Shown here piece by piece: positions 8,170 to 15,923 of a DNA stretch of 64,000 nucleotides; the first letter of the stretch is position 1; each line of letters starts with the position of its first letter. The stretch comes from Cryptosporangium minutisporangium. GTDB taxonomy: Bacteria; Actinomycetota; Actinomycetes; Mycobacteriales; Cryptosporangiaceae. The notes beneath the pieces are model-generated. The model had not been told where the DNA came from and made no database searches. It worked only from the letters and a program-made list of their open reading frames with translations. The translations under genes and the position numbers were made by a program. The stretch spans positions 451,166 through 515,165 of the forward strand of contig NZ_BAAAYN010000017.1 of assembly GCF_039536245.1 (NCBI RefSeq), in the 5' to 3' direction.

Positions 8170-8934
8170 GTGAACCGGGCATCAATACGCACGCTCCTCG
8201 CTGGCGGTCTCCTGAGCGCAACGCTGGTCACCACCGCGTGCAGCAGCAGTCCGGATCCCTCCCCCGGCGTCTCGGAACGCTCGCGCCCGACGCCCTCCCC
8301 CACGCCCTCCCCGACGCAGGAGCAGACCGACCTCGTCTCCGCACTACGGCGTACGAGTGCCGCGCCGTACCGGTTCCGACTGCGGGCGGCATTGCCCGAG
8401 AACGAGAGCGTCCAGGGAACCGGGGCCTTCGACGGCGGCGCGGGGAAGTTCACCTCCACGACGACGCTGACCAGTCCGAAGCACCCGTCGTCGACCGAGC
8501 GCATCGTGCTCGACGCGGACTACTACCAGCGGGAGCCGGGCAGGCCCTGGGTGCATCTCGACCTCGGCCGAGTCAAGAAGGACAGTCCGTACCACTTCGA
8601 TCGGCTCGACCCCATCGGCCTTGCGAAATTTGCCGGGGCGATCACCTACGTGACGCGAACGAATCCGACCACCTACACCGGCCGCTTCCGCCCGGACAGC
8701 GGCGATGATCCGTTCCTCCCGATCGGGGCTCCCAGCCTGTGGGCGGTCGGTCTACCCGTCTCTCCGTTCACGCTCACCGTCGACGATCGGGGCCGAGTGA
8801 CGTCGATCAGCGTCGAGCTCACTCCGGCCGACAGCCCGACGCTGACCATGACGACCACGCTGAGCGCGCACGGCGAACCGCTGAACCTGTCCGCACCGGA
8901 CGCGCAGGAAGCCGACGAGACCTACTACGACTGA
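8170..8934 (+). CDS. Putative lipoprotein, LppX/LprG-like fold possible
   Basis: 254 residues from GTG 8170. A signal sequence ends in the lipobox LVTTACSSS, followed by a Pro/Ser/Thr linker (TPSPTPSPT). The folded part, with VSALRRTSAAPYRFRL near its start and paired strands SVELTPADSP / LTMTTTLSAHG at its end, resembles the LppX_LprAFG half-barrel lipoproteins, which bind or carry lipids in mycobacteria. The match is by pattern only. It overlaps the end of the convergent epoxide hydrolase gene by 10 bp. Confidence 0.65.
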   Translation: MNRASIRTLLAGGLLSATLVTTACSSSPDPSPGVSERSRPTPSPTPSPTQEQTDLVSALRRTSAAPYRFRLRAALPENESVQGTGAFDGGAGKFTSTTTLTSPKHPSSTERIVLDADYYQREPGRPWVHLDLGRVKKDSPYHFDRLDPIGLAKFAGAITYVTRTNPTTYTGRFRPDSGDDPFLPIGAPSLWAVGLPVSPFTLTVDDRGRVTSISVELTPADSPTLTMTTTLSAHGEPLNLSAPDAQEADETYYD

Positions 8935-9998
8935 GTTTCGGCGAAGAACCGGGTGATGTCCGCAGCCAGCACGTCCGACGCCTGGTGCGCCGCGTAGTGA
9001 CCGCCCGGCCCGGAGTACGCGTTCCAGCTGACGATGTTCGCGTGCTCCCGATCGGCGAACCGCCGCACCGACTGGAAGTCACCTTCGAACATCGCCAGCC
9101 CGGTCGGCACCGTGGTGGGGCCCGAAGGAGTCACGCCGGCATGGGCGTCCTCGTAGTACAGCCGCATCGCCGACCCGGACGTCCCGGTCAGCCAGTACAG
9201 CGCGACGTTCGCGACCACGAACTCGTCGTCGAGCGACTCGTCGAACAGCTGCCCGTTCCAGGCCAGTAACCCAACCGGCGAGTCGGCCAGCGCGAATGCC
9301 AGAGTCTGCGGCTGCTGGCTGTGCAGCTGGTTGAACGACATCTTGTTCTCGTAGAACCACTGCAGGTGCGCCAGCGCCGCCTGGTCGGCCTCGCTGAGGT
9401 TCTGGAACTCGGACGGATCGCCGGACGGGAACGCGAACAGCTGAGTCACGTGGACGCCGATCACCCGCTCCGGGAACTCGCGCCCGATCTCCGGCGAGAC
9501 CAGCGCGCCGGCGTCGTTGCCCACCGCGCCGAAACGCTCGTACCCCAGCTCGGCCATGAGCGTCGCCCAGGCGCGAGCGATCCGCCACCGGTTCCATCCC
9601 GGGCTCCGCGTCGGGCCGGAGAAGCCGAAGCCGGGCAGCGACGGGATCACCAGGTGGAAGTCGGACAGCTTCGGGATCAGCTCAAAAAACTCCAGGACCG
9701 AGCCCGGCCAGCCGTGGGTGAGCACCAGCGCGGTCGCGTCCGGACGCTCGGACCGCACGTGCAGGAAGTGGATCTCTTCGCCGTCGATCTCGGCGACGAA
9801 CTGCGGGTAGGCGTTCAGCCGGTCCTCGACCGCGCGCCAGTCGAACTTCTCGAGCCAGTACCGCTGGAGTGCACGAACGCGCTCGCCGGAGACGCCGTAG
9901 TCGCCCGGCAACTCCGACGGCCAGTTCGCCCGGCGCAGGCGAGCCGACAGCTCGTCCAGCTGGTTCTGCGATACCTCGACGCGGAACGGACGGATCAT
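8925..9998 (-). CDS. Epoxide hydrolase (EHN plus alpha/beta-hydrolase)
   Basis: 357 residues. The N-terminal EHN region (RPFRVEVSQNQLDEL) leads into an alpha/beta hydrolase with oxyanion motif HGWPGS (95-100), nucleophile Asp162 in GNDAGA, and catalytic His334 in GGHYAAH. This is the microsomal/juvenile-hormone-type epoxide hydrolase set, which opens epoxides to diols through an ester intermediate. The nucleophile elbow reads NDAG rather than the more common GDWG. The gene is divergent from a TetR regulator, with inverted repeats between them, so induction by an epoxide or related compound is likely. Confidence 0.88.
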   Translation of the reverse strand: MIRPFRVEVSQNQLDELSARLRRANWPSELPGDYGVSGERVRALQRYWLEKFDWRAVEDRLNAYPQFVAEIDGEEIHFLHVRSERPDATALVLTHGWPGSVLEFFELIPKLSDFHLVIPSLPGFGFSGPTRSPGWNRWRIARAWATLMAELGYERFGAVGNDAGALVSPEIGREFPERVIGVHVTQLFAFPSGDPSEFQNLSEADQAALAHLQWFYENKMSFNQLHSQQPQTLAFALADSPVGLLAWNGQLFDESLDDEFVVANVALYWLTGTSGSAMRLYYEDAHAGVTPSGPTTVPTGLAMFEGDFQSVRRFADREHANIVSWNAYSGPGGHYAAHQASDVLAADITRFFAETQS

Positions 9999-10010
9999 CT
10001 CGACTCCCTA

Positions 10011-10063
10011 GAACGGAATGCTTTGTTCCGTTCCAACGATAGCAGAGCGGAACGATCTGTTCC
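10011..10063. promoter_or_regulatory. Two palindromic operators between epoxide hydrolase and TetR gene
   Basis: GAACGGAA-n7-TTCCGTTC (10011-10033, perfect 8-bp arms) and GGAAC-n5-GTTCC (10049-10063) share the half-site GGAAC. They lie in the 82-bp gap between the divergent starts, exactly where the TetR protein should bind to control both genes. Confidence 0.75.
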
Positions 10064-10080
10064 ACTGTTAGGATCAGCTG

Positions 10081-10707
10081 GTGTCCACCGAAAATCTCTC
10101 CGGGCGGAAGAAGCAGGCCGCCCGCAACGACGCGGTGATCCTCGACGCCGCTCGCGCCGTCTTCCTCGACGATCCCAAGGCCCCGATCGCAGCGGTCGCC
10201 GAGCGGGCCGGCGTCGGCATCAGTGCGCTGTACCGCCGCTACGCGAACAAAGAGGATCTGCTCCGTCGCCTCTGCCACGACGGTCTGCGGCTATTCATCG
10301 CCGAGGCCGAGCGCGCCGACGAAGAGCCCGACGACTGGCAGGCATTGACGACGTTCCTCGCGGCGATCGTCGACGCGGACGTCCACTCGCTCACCGTCCA
10401 CCTCGCCGGGCTGTTCGTCCCGACCCCGGAGATGGGCGCCGACGCACAGCGCGCGAGCGAGCTCTCGCGCCACCTGTTCGAGCGGGCCCGCACGGCGAAC
10501 GCGGTACGTCCGGACGCGGTGCCGGACGACCTGGGCCTGCTACTGGAGGGGTGCGCCGCGATCCGGTTCCCGGACCCCGACCGCACGCGGGAACTCCGTC
10601 GCCGGTACCTCGCGCTCCAACTCGACGGCCTCGCGGCCCACCGCACCGCGCTGCCCGGTCCGCCACCCGAGGGCGCCGATTTTCGCTGGCGCTGGGTTCA
10701 GCGGTAG
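10081..10707 (+). CDS. TetR-family repressor of the epoxide hydrolase divergon
   Basis: 208 residues from GTG 10081. The N-terminal TetR helix-turn-helix is clear: NDAVILDAARAVF, then IAAVAERAGVGISALYRRYANKEDLL. The helical C-terminal ligand/dimer domain is unassigned. It is divergent from the epoxide hydrolase at 8925-9998 and most likely represses it and itself through the palindromes at 10011-10063. It overlaps the 3' end of the convergent TauE-type gene by 10 bp. Confidence 0.88.
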   Translation: MSTENLSGRKKQAARNDAVILDAARAVFLDDPKAPIAAVAERAGVGISALYRRYANKEDLLRRLCHDGLRLFIAEAERADEEPDDWQALTTFLAAIVDADVHSLTVHLAGLFVPTPEMGADAQRASELSRHLFERARTANAVRPDAVPDDLGLLLEGCAAIRFPDPDRTRELRRRYLALQLDGLAAHRTALPGPPPEGADFRWRWVQR

Positions 10708-11435
10708 GCGTCCAGCCCCAGATAGACGGCGAGCCCGACACCGGCCACTGCGATGACCGCGCGCAACGCGTCCGCCGGAGAATGCCGCACCACGACGGGG
10801 CCGAGCCGGCCGCCGACGAAAAACCCCACGGCCAGCGGCAACGCCGCTGACCAGACCACTGGGCCGAATGCCACGAACCCGAGCGCCGCGATTCCGTTCG
10901 CGGCCCCGAGCACCACGTTGCGGTAGGCGCCGGCGCGGGCCAGGGTGCCGGTGCCGATCGCGAGCAGCACCGCCAGCATGAGCACGCCCGCGGCCGCGCC
11001 GAAGTACCCGCCGTAGATCCCGATCAGGAAGATCGCCAGCAGCGTCGGCCAGCCCGGCCGCTTCTCCGGCGCCCGCACCTCCCCGGGGCGACGGACCAGA
11101 ATCGCGATCGATGCCAGCCCGATCAAGAGCGGGACGATCTTCTCGAACGCATCCGACGGGGTCCAGAGCAGCAGCGCGCCACCGACCGCCCCGCCCAGCG
11201 TGCTGACCCCGGCCAGTTCCAGCGCACGCCGCCAATGCCCGTGCAACTCCGGCCGAGAACCGAGCACCGCGCCGAAGCTGTTGAACAGCAGCGCGACCGT
11301 GTTCGTGACGTTCGCGCTCACCGGCGGTAGCCCGGCCGCGAGCAGCGCGGGGTAGCTGACCAGCGACGCGAGCCCGGCGATCGTGCCGGCCAAGCCCGCG
11401 CCGAAGCCGGCGAGCAACAGGAGAGCGAACGTCAT
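10698..11435 (-). CDS. TSUP/TauE-SafE-type membrane permease
   Basis: 245 residues, eight or so hydrophobic segments, with the two-fold repeated TauE/SafE pattern: first half FGAGLAGTIAGLASLVSYPALLAAG-type (key piece GLASLVSYPALL, then NVTNTVALL), second half GIYGGYFGAAAGVL and LGAANGIAALGFV. Family members move sulfite, sulfoacetate or other organic anions. It overlaps the upstream XRE-cupin regulator by 4 bp (ATGA), so the two are translationally coupled and the regulator probably controls this permease. Confidence 0.85.
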   Translation of the reverse strand: MTFALLLLAGFGAGLAGTIAGLASLVSYPALLAAGLPPVSANVTNTVALLFNSFGAVLGSRPELHGHWRRALELAGVSTLGGAVGGALLLWTPSDAFEKIVPLLIGLASIAILVRRPGEVRAPEKRPGWPTLLAIFLIGIYGGYFGAAAGVLMLAVLLAIGTGTLARAGAYRNVVLGAANGIAALGFVAFGPVVWSAALPLAVGFFVGGRLGPVVVRHSPADALRAVIAVAGVGLAVYLGLDAYR

Positions 11436-11998
11436 ACGTTCTCGGACAGCAGCACTGCCCGCGTCTCCGCATCCAAGGCCTCGAACACGTGCGCGACGTC
11501 CCCGGGGTACTTCACGTAGTCACCGGGCCGCAGTTCGACCGGATCGTCGCTCAGCCCGACCAGGGCCCTTCCGGTGCAGATCACCACGTGCTCCACCGTT
11601 CCCGGCAAGTGCGGATCCGACGCCCGCGCGCGCCCCGGCTCGGCAGAGATCAGGTAGATGTCCCGGCGCGCGTTCGGCGGACAGGACGCCAGCAGCGTCG
11701 CGATGTACTCCGCGTGTTCGGAGTAGATCGTCGGCCCCTCCCCGGCCCGGATGACCTGGACCTTCGGGATCGCGGGCTCGACGAGTCGTGAGAACGGTAC
11801 GTCGAGCGCGACGCTGAGCGCCCAGAGCGTCTCGACGGACGGGTTGCCGGTGCCGGACTCGAGTTGCGACAGCGTCGACTTCGCGATCCCCGCCTGTTTT
11901 GCCACCTCGCTCAGGGAGAGGCGGGCCCGCGCTCGCTCGCGCCGTAGCGAGGCCGCGATCACGTCCAGCGGGGCACCCCGCCGCGGATTCTCGGTCAC
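11432..11998 (-). CDS. XRE-family regulator with C-terminal cupin
   Basis: 188 residues. Residues ~12-66 are an XRE helix-turn-helix (LSLSEVAKQAGIAKSTLSQL, NPSVETLWAL). Residues ~110-185 are a small cupin barrel (VEHVVICTGRAL, LRPGDYVKYPGD, AHVFEALDAE) that would sense a small molecule. The first gene of the unit with the TauE-type permease, it is divergent from azlCD with a 16-bp perfect palindrome between, and may control both directions. Regulators of this build often govern amino-acid or amine export. Confidence 0.87.
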   Translation of the reverse strand: MTENPRRGAPLDVIAASLRRERARARLSLSEVAKQAGIAKSTLSQLESGTGNPSVETLWALSVALDVPFSRLVEPAIPKVQVIRAGEGPTIYSEHAEYIATLLASCPPNARRDIYLISAEPGRARASDPHLPGTVEHVVICTGRALVGLSDDPVELRPGDYVKYPGDVAHVFEALDAETRAVLLSENV

Positions 11999-12022
11999 TG
12001 GGTTCGCTCCATCGGTCTATCC

Positions 12023-12038
12023 GTTCGTCTTGACGAAC
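12023..12038. promoter_or_regulatory. Perfect palindrome between XRE-cupin and azlC
   Basis: GTTCGTC-TT-GACGAAC, 7-bp arms, lies between the divergent starts at 11998 and 12067. It is the only clear dyad in this gap and is the likely binding site of the XRE-cupin protein. Confidence 0.65.
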
Positions 12039-12066
12039 GCCGCCTGTGGGTTCAGCATATCTTCCT

Positions 12067-12918
12067 ATGCGTTCGCTATACCGAACACTCGGTCCAGAGC
12101 TGACCCGCAGCATCGCCCTGGTGTGCCTCGCCGACGCGCTCGTCGGGGCGTCGTACGGTGCGATCTCGGTCAGCTCCGGATTTCCGCTGTGGCTTCCGAT
12201 GCTGCTCTCCGTCGTCGTCTTCGCCGGCGCAGCGCAGTTCCTGTTCATCGGGTTGCTCGCCGGCGGCGGCAGTCCGTTGGCCGCTGTCGCGGCCGGTCTG
12301 CTGGTCAATGCGAGACACCTCCCGTTCGGCTTCGCCATCGCCGAGGTTTTTGATCGACGCCGTCCGGCGAACCACCGCAGGACGGTCGAGGAGCACGCAC
12401 CATCGGACAGCCGCGAGCCGCGCAATTGGTTCCGGCAGCTCCTCGGGTCACACCTGATGACGGACGAGACCGTGGCGTTCGCGCTGGCGCAGGAGGACTC
12501 TCGCCGGCGGCGTGCCGCGTACTGGGCGAGCGGTGTCGCGCTGTTCGTCTGCTGGAACGTCTCGGTGGTGCTCGGCGGGCTGGCCGGCGGCGCGATCCGC
12601 GACACCGACGCGCTCGGGCTCGACGCCGCCTTCCCCGCCGTGCTGCTGGCGTTGGTGCTGCCGTCGCTGACCGAGCCGGCGACTCGCTGGGCCGCGCTGA
12701 TCGGCGTAGTGATCGCGCTGGGCACCACGCCGCTGCTCCCGGCCGGGGCGCCGGTGTTGCTGGCGCTGCTCGGCGTCGCGGTGGTCGCGCTGTTCCGCCG
12801 GTTGCGCGCCGCGACTCCCACCAAGGAAGCACCGCCCTCCGCCCCACCGGGCGACTCCGCCGCGGCGTCGCACCACGAGTCGGCGGAGTACGTGCGGGGC
12901 GAGCGGAGGAAGTCATGA
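12067..12918 (+). CDS. azlC: AzlC-family branched-chain amino-acid exporter, large subunit
   Basis: About 283 residues from ATG 12067 (no good Shine-Dalgarno; an alternative GTG is at 12046, and the mRNA may be near leaderless). AzlC traits: early helix (ALVCLADALVGASYGAIS), the conserved FAGAAQFLFIGLL segment, NARHLPFGFA, and LLGSHLMTDETVAFAL. Together with AzlD it exports branched-chain or aromatic amino acids. There is an extra charged loop (DRRRPANHRRTVEEHA) and a long hydrophilic tail. Stop and the azlD start overlap by 4 bp. Confidence 0.88.
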   Translation: MRSLYRTLGPELTRSIALVCLADALVGASYGAISVSSGFPLWLPMLLSVVVFAGAAQFLFIGLLAGGGSPLAAVAAGLLVNARHLPFGFAIAEVFDRRRPANHRRTVEEHAPSDSREPRNWFRQLLGSHLMTDETVAFALAQEDSRRRRAAYWASGVALFVCWNVSVVLGGLAGGAIRDTDALGLDAAFPAVLLALVLPSLTEPATRWAALIGVVIALGTTPLLPAGAPVLLALLGVAVVALFRRLRAATPTKEAPPSAPPGDSAAASHHESAEYVRGERRKS

Positions 12919-13238
12919 GTAGTTCGATGACCTTGTTGGTGGCGGTGTTCGTGCTGGGCGTCGGGACCTTCGCGTTCCGCGTGGCCGGGCCACTGCTGCG
13001 CGAGCGGCTCACGCTCTCGTCCCGCATCGAGTCGCTGATGGCGCAGCTCGCCGTGGTGCTGCTGGTCGCGCTGATCGCGACGTCGGCGACGCTGGAGGGT
13101 GACGGGTTCGCCGGGGTAGCCCGCCCGGCGGGAGTTCTGGTCGGGGGCGTACTGGCGTGGCGGAAGGCGCCGTTCGTCCTGGTGGTCGTCGCGGCCGCCG
13201 CCACCGCCGCCGGCCTCCGCCTCCTCGGCGTCCCCTGA
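12915..13238 (+). CDS. azlD: AzlD-family branched-chain amino-acid exporter, small subunit
   Basis: 107 residues, four hydrophobic segments, with the AzlD N-terminal pattern (VLGVGTFAFRVAGPLL) and C-terminal VLAWRKAPFVLVVVAAA. AzlD pairs with AzlC to make the exporter. ATG 12915 overlaps the azlC stop (ATGA) and has GGAGGA upstream. Confidence 0.88.
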   Translation: MSSSMTLLVAVFVLGVGTFAFRVAGPLLRERLTLSSRIESLMAQLAVVLLVALIATSATLEGDGFAGVARPAGVLVGGVLAWRKAPFVLVVVAAAATAAGLRLLGVP

Positions 13239-13278
13239 TCCACGCCGCCCCGACACTGGGCGCCGGCACGAGTCCCGA

Positions 13279-13295
13279 ACCCGCAAAGTGCGGGT
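13279..13295 (+). terminator. Hairpin after azlCD
   Basis: ACCCGCA-aag-TGCGGGT, a 7-bp perfect stem with 3-nt loop, 40 bp after the azlD stop. There is no T tract, so termination is only likely; it may also form the outer edge of the repeat array that follows. Confidence 0.45.
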
Positions 13296-13315
13296 GACAG
13301 ATGTCGGCGGGAATT

Positions 13316-13550
13316 GGTTGTCGCCGTCTCGGGGTGCTCGCGAGATGGTTGCTGCGCTTCCAGTGCCATGGCACTCGAAGTGCAGCAACCACCGCCCGCA
13401 CCACCCGGAAAGCGCGACAACCACCCCTCACATCACCCGCAAACGGCGACAACCACTCCACGCACCGGCCCGAGCACGCGACAACCACCCCCGCACCGCG
13501 CCGAAACGGCGACAACCACCTCGTGCGCCGCCCCCGAGAGCGCGACAACC
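13316..13550. repeat. Palindrome-centred divergent array of ~32-bp repeats
   Basis: On the plus strand a core GCRRCAACCA recurs at 13382, 13414, 13446, 13478, 13509 and 13542 (GCAGCAACC in the first, GCGACAACC in the rest), at spacings 32, 32, 31 and 33. On the minus strand the same core recurs leftwards: GCAGCAACC ending at 13347 and GCGACAACC ending at 13316 (31 bp apart). In both directions the unit nearest the centre has GCAGCAACC. About 20 bp between cores is variable but C-rich, often ending CCCG-GAAA-like. The cores are too short and the intervals too similar for CRISPR. It lies in the azlD to MFS gap and has no coding support. Confidence 0.85.
13347..13390. repeat. 44-bp near-perfect palindrome at the array centre
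   Basis: Left arm 13347-13368 and right arm 13369-13390 are reverse complements with two mismatched pairs of 22, centred on CCATGG (core AGTGCCATGGCACT). It joins the two oppositely oriented repeat series and could form a cruciform or a long RNA hairpin. Confidence 0.9.
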
Positions 13551-13594
13551 ATCAGCTGGCGCCGCCCCGACGGCTGGCTGTGCCGAGCAGCCGA

Positions 13595-13606
13595 CCACCT
13601 AGGTGG
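13595..13606. promoter_or_regulatory. 12-bp palindrome upstream of the MFS gene
   Basis: CCACCT-AGGTGG, perfect, about 130 bp ahead of the MFS start. A possible operator; no regulator can be named. Confidence 0.35.
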
Positions 13607-13733
13607 CCGCGGCCGGTTGGTGCTGGCGGTCCTACCAGCCGGGCTCGGGCAATTCGCGGTGGCCTCGCGGGCATGTGTGGCTGGACCACTGGGAAAGCGG
13701 GGAAGATCGCAGCGAACCGCCGAGGAGCACCCC

Positions 13734-14951
13734 GTGACCCCTGACCGCCGACGGACGCTCGTCCTCGGTGTGGCCATCGCACTGGTCGCGGCCAACCTCC
13801 GACCCGCCCTCGCGAGCGTCGGCCCAGTGCTCTCCGACATCCGGGCCGATCTCGGCCTCTCCGGTACCGGCGCATCGCTCCTCACCGCGCTCCCGATCGT
13901 CTGCCTCGGTGCGGTCGCCGCCGCCGCACCGGTCCTGTCCAGGCGCTGGGGCAGCGAACGGGTGATCGCGCTCGTCACGGCCGTGATCGCGGTCGCGCTG
14001 GTGCTCCGGGTGACCGATGGCCAGTTCGCGCTCTTCGTCGGCTCGATCGTCGCGGCCGGCGCGATCGCCATCGCCAACGTCCTGATCCCCGCGTTGATCA
14101 AGCGGGACTTCCCCGGCCACACCGGCACGATGACCGGCGTCTACACGATGGCACTGTCCGGCGCTGCCGCGGTCGCCGCCGGGGTGACCGTCCCGCTGAG
14201 CGAGGCGAGCGACCACGGATGGCGCGGCGGCCTGGCGTTCTGGGCGATCCCGGCGCTGGTCGCGTTCGTGGTCTGGTCAGCGCTGGTCTGGCTGCCCGGT
14301 CGGCGGAACTTCACCGCCGCACCACCGCACTCCGCCCAGGGATCCCTGCTGCGGGACCCACTCGCCTGGCAGATCACGATCTTCTTCGGCCTGCAATCGC
14401 TCTCGTTCTACAGCGTCCTCTCCTGGCTCCCCTCGATCTACCGCGACGCCGGCTACGACCCGGCCACCGCCGGCCTCCTGCTCTCGATCTCCGCGCTCGT
14501 CCAGATCCCGGTGACGCTGGTTTTCCCGCCGTTCGCCGCCCGCGCCACCGACCAGCGTTGGTACACGCTCGCCTGCACGCTGGCCACGGGTCTCGGCCTG
14601 GCCGGGATCCTGCTGGCCCCGACGGCCGCGCCGTACCTCTGGGTGGTCGTGCTCGGCATCGGGCAGGGCGGTTCGTTCGGCGTCGGCCTGCTGCTGTTCT
14701 CGCTGCGCACCCGCACGACGGCGGTGACCGCACGCCTCTCCGCACAGGCGCAGACCGTCGGTTATCTGGTCGCCGCCGCAGGACCCCTTCTCGTCGGCGC
14801 GGTGCACGACGTCACCGACTCCTGGACGGGCCCGGTCGCACTGCTGATCGCGCTGCTGGTGCCGCAGGGGTTCTTCGGTCTGTTGGCCGGTGCGCGCCGG
14901 TTCGTCGGTCCGGCACCCGACCCTCGGGCCTCCGAACCGCAGCCGCGCTGA
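13734..14951 (+). CDS. MFS transporter, CynX/NimT type
   Basis: 405 residues from GTG 13734, with GAGGAG at 13722-13727; an upstream extension through the repeat array is rejected. Twelve hydrophobic segments. N-terminal signature of the CynX/NimT subgroup (ALVAANLRPALASVGPVL, ADLGLSGTGASLLTALP) and the central FFGLQSLSFYSVLSWLPSI are present. Relatives import cyanate or export small drugs such as 2-nitroimidazole; the substrate here is unknown. Stands alone between the array and a convergent XRE regulator. Confidence 0.87.
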   Translation: MTPDRRRTLVLGVAIALVAANLRPALASVGPVLSDIRADLGLSGTGASLLTALPIVCLGAVAAAAPVLSRRWGSERVIALVTAVIAVALVLRVTDGQFALFVGSIVAAGAIAIANVLIPALIKRDFPGHTGTMTGVYTMALSGAAAVAAGVTVPLSEASDHGWRGGLAFWAIPALVAFVVWSALVWLPGRRNFTAAPPHSAQGSLLRDPLAWQITIFFGLQSLSFYSVLSWLPSIYRDAGYDPATAGLLLSISALVQIPVTLVFPPFAARATDQRWYTLACTLATGLGLAGILLAPTAAPYLWVVVLGIGQGGSFGVGLLLFSLRTRTTAVTARLSAQAQTVGYLVAAAGPLLVGAVHDVTDSWTGPVALLIALLVPQGFFGLLAGARRFVGPAPDPRASEPQPR

Positions 14952-14976
14952 ACGCCTTCGTCGAGGGCGAACGACC

Positions 14977-15837
14977 TCAGCGATCGCCGGTCGGGAAGAG
15001 TTGACTCGTGAGGCCGGGCGCGTCCCGGAGAAAACTCGCGGTGTCCGCGTCGGCCGGGTAGAACGCCTCGATCGCCAACTCGGAGACCGTGACGTCGAGC
15101 GGCGTGCCGAAGACCGAGGTGAGGCTGAGGAACGACAGCTCGCGGTCGTCGTGCCGGTACCGCAGCGGCACGACGACGTCGTGGGGCTCCGGTACCGGGT
15201 CCACCGCTCGGTCCGAACCGGGGTACTCGGTGAGCTCCTCGTGGAGCGAGGCCAGGTACCGGTCGGCCGTCTGCGCTGCCTGTCGCGCCAGCCGGGAGAG
15301 CAGATGTGCACGCCATTCGCCGAGGTTGACGATACGCGGCGCCATGCCGTCCGGATGCAGGCTCAGCCGTAGCACGTTGACCGGCGGCCTGAGCAGCTCG
15401 GGATCCACGTCGGCGGTGAAGAACCTCAGCCCGCTGTTGGCGTCGACCAGCCGCCAGCGATGATCGACCACCACCGCCGGGTGGGGCTCGTGCCCGGCCA
15501 TCACCTGCCGCAGCGCCCTCCGCACGGCGTCCAGCGAAGGATCGTCGAGACCGTGGTGAGGGTAGGCGGGGGCGTAGCCGCCGGCGAGCAGCAGCTCGTT
15601 GCGTTCGCGCAACGGCACGTCGAGCTGCTCGGAGAGGCGCAGGATCATCTCGCTGGTCGGTCTCGACCGACCGGTCTCGATGAAGCTCAGGTGCCGGGCC
15701 GACACCTCGGCCTGCAGCGAGAGGTCGAGCTGCGTGAGCCGACGCCGCTCGCGCCAGGCGCGCAACATCTCCCCCACCGGGGACTGCGCTCGCGATCCCG
15801 CGCGGCCGACCGGGCGCTCGCGAGGTTCCGCCGTCAT
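14977..15837 (-). CDS. XRE-family regulator with MmyB-like ligand domain
   Basis: About 286 residues from MTAEPRE. Residues ~20-80 hold the XRE helix-turn-helix (LTQLDLSLQAEVSARHLSFI, GRSRPTSEMILRLSEQL). The rest is the MmyB-like PAS-type domain seen across actinomycetes (AVVVDHRWRLVDANSGL, VNVLRLSLHPDGMA, LRYRHDDRELSFLSL), thought to bind fatty-acid-like ligands. The family is very numerous and mostly uncharacterised. It converges with the MFS gene; 86 bp separate it from the protease gene downstream. Confidence 0.86.
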   Translation of the reverse strand: MTAEPRERPVGRAGSRAQSPVGEMLRAWRERRRLTQLDLSLQAEVSARHLSFIETGRSRPTSEMILRLSEQLDVPLRERNELLLAGGYAPAYPHHGLDDPSLDAVRRALRQVMAGHEPHPAVVVDHRWRLVDANSGLRFFTADVDPELLRPPVNVLRLSLHPDGMAPRIVNLGEWRAHLLSRLARQAAQTADRYLASLHEELTEYPGSDRAVDPVPEPHDVVVPLRYRHDDRELSFLSLTSVFGTPLDVTVSELAIEAFYPADADTASFLRDAPGLTSQLFPTGDR

Positions 15838-15923
15838 GACAGGAAGCCTACGACCCTCCGTCCGACGCCCGATGGCGGACCGTGGCAACGGTCCACCACC
15901 GGGCGTGCGGTGTCAGCGGCCCG

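Noticed and set aside
13316..13550. CRISPR array at the 32-bp repeats
   Set aside because: Repeat core is only 10-12 bp, the intervals are similar in composition rather than unique spacers, units run in both directions from a palindrome, and no cas gene is nearby.
13239..13733. N-terminal extension of the MFS gene through the repeat array
   Set aside because: The extension encodes low-complexity Thr/Pro/Arg and follows the repeats; GTG 13734 has a good Shine-Dalgarno and starts the family.
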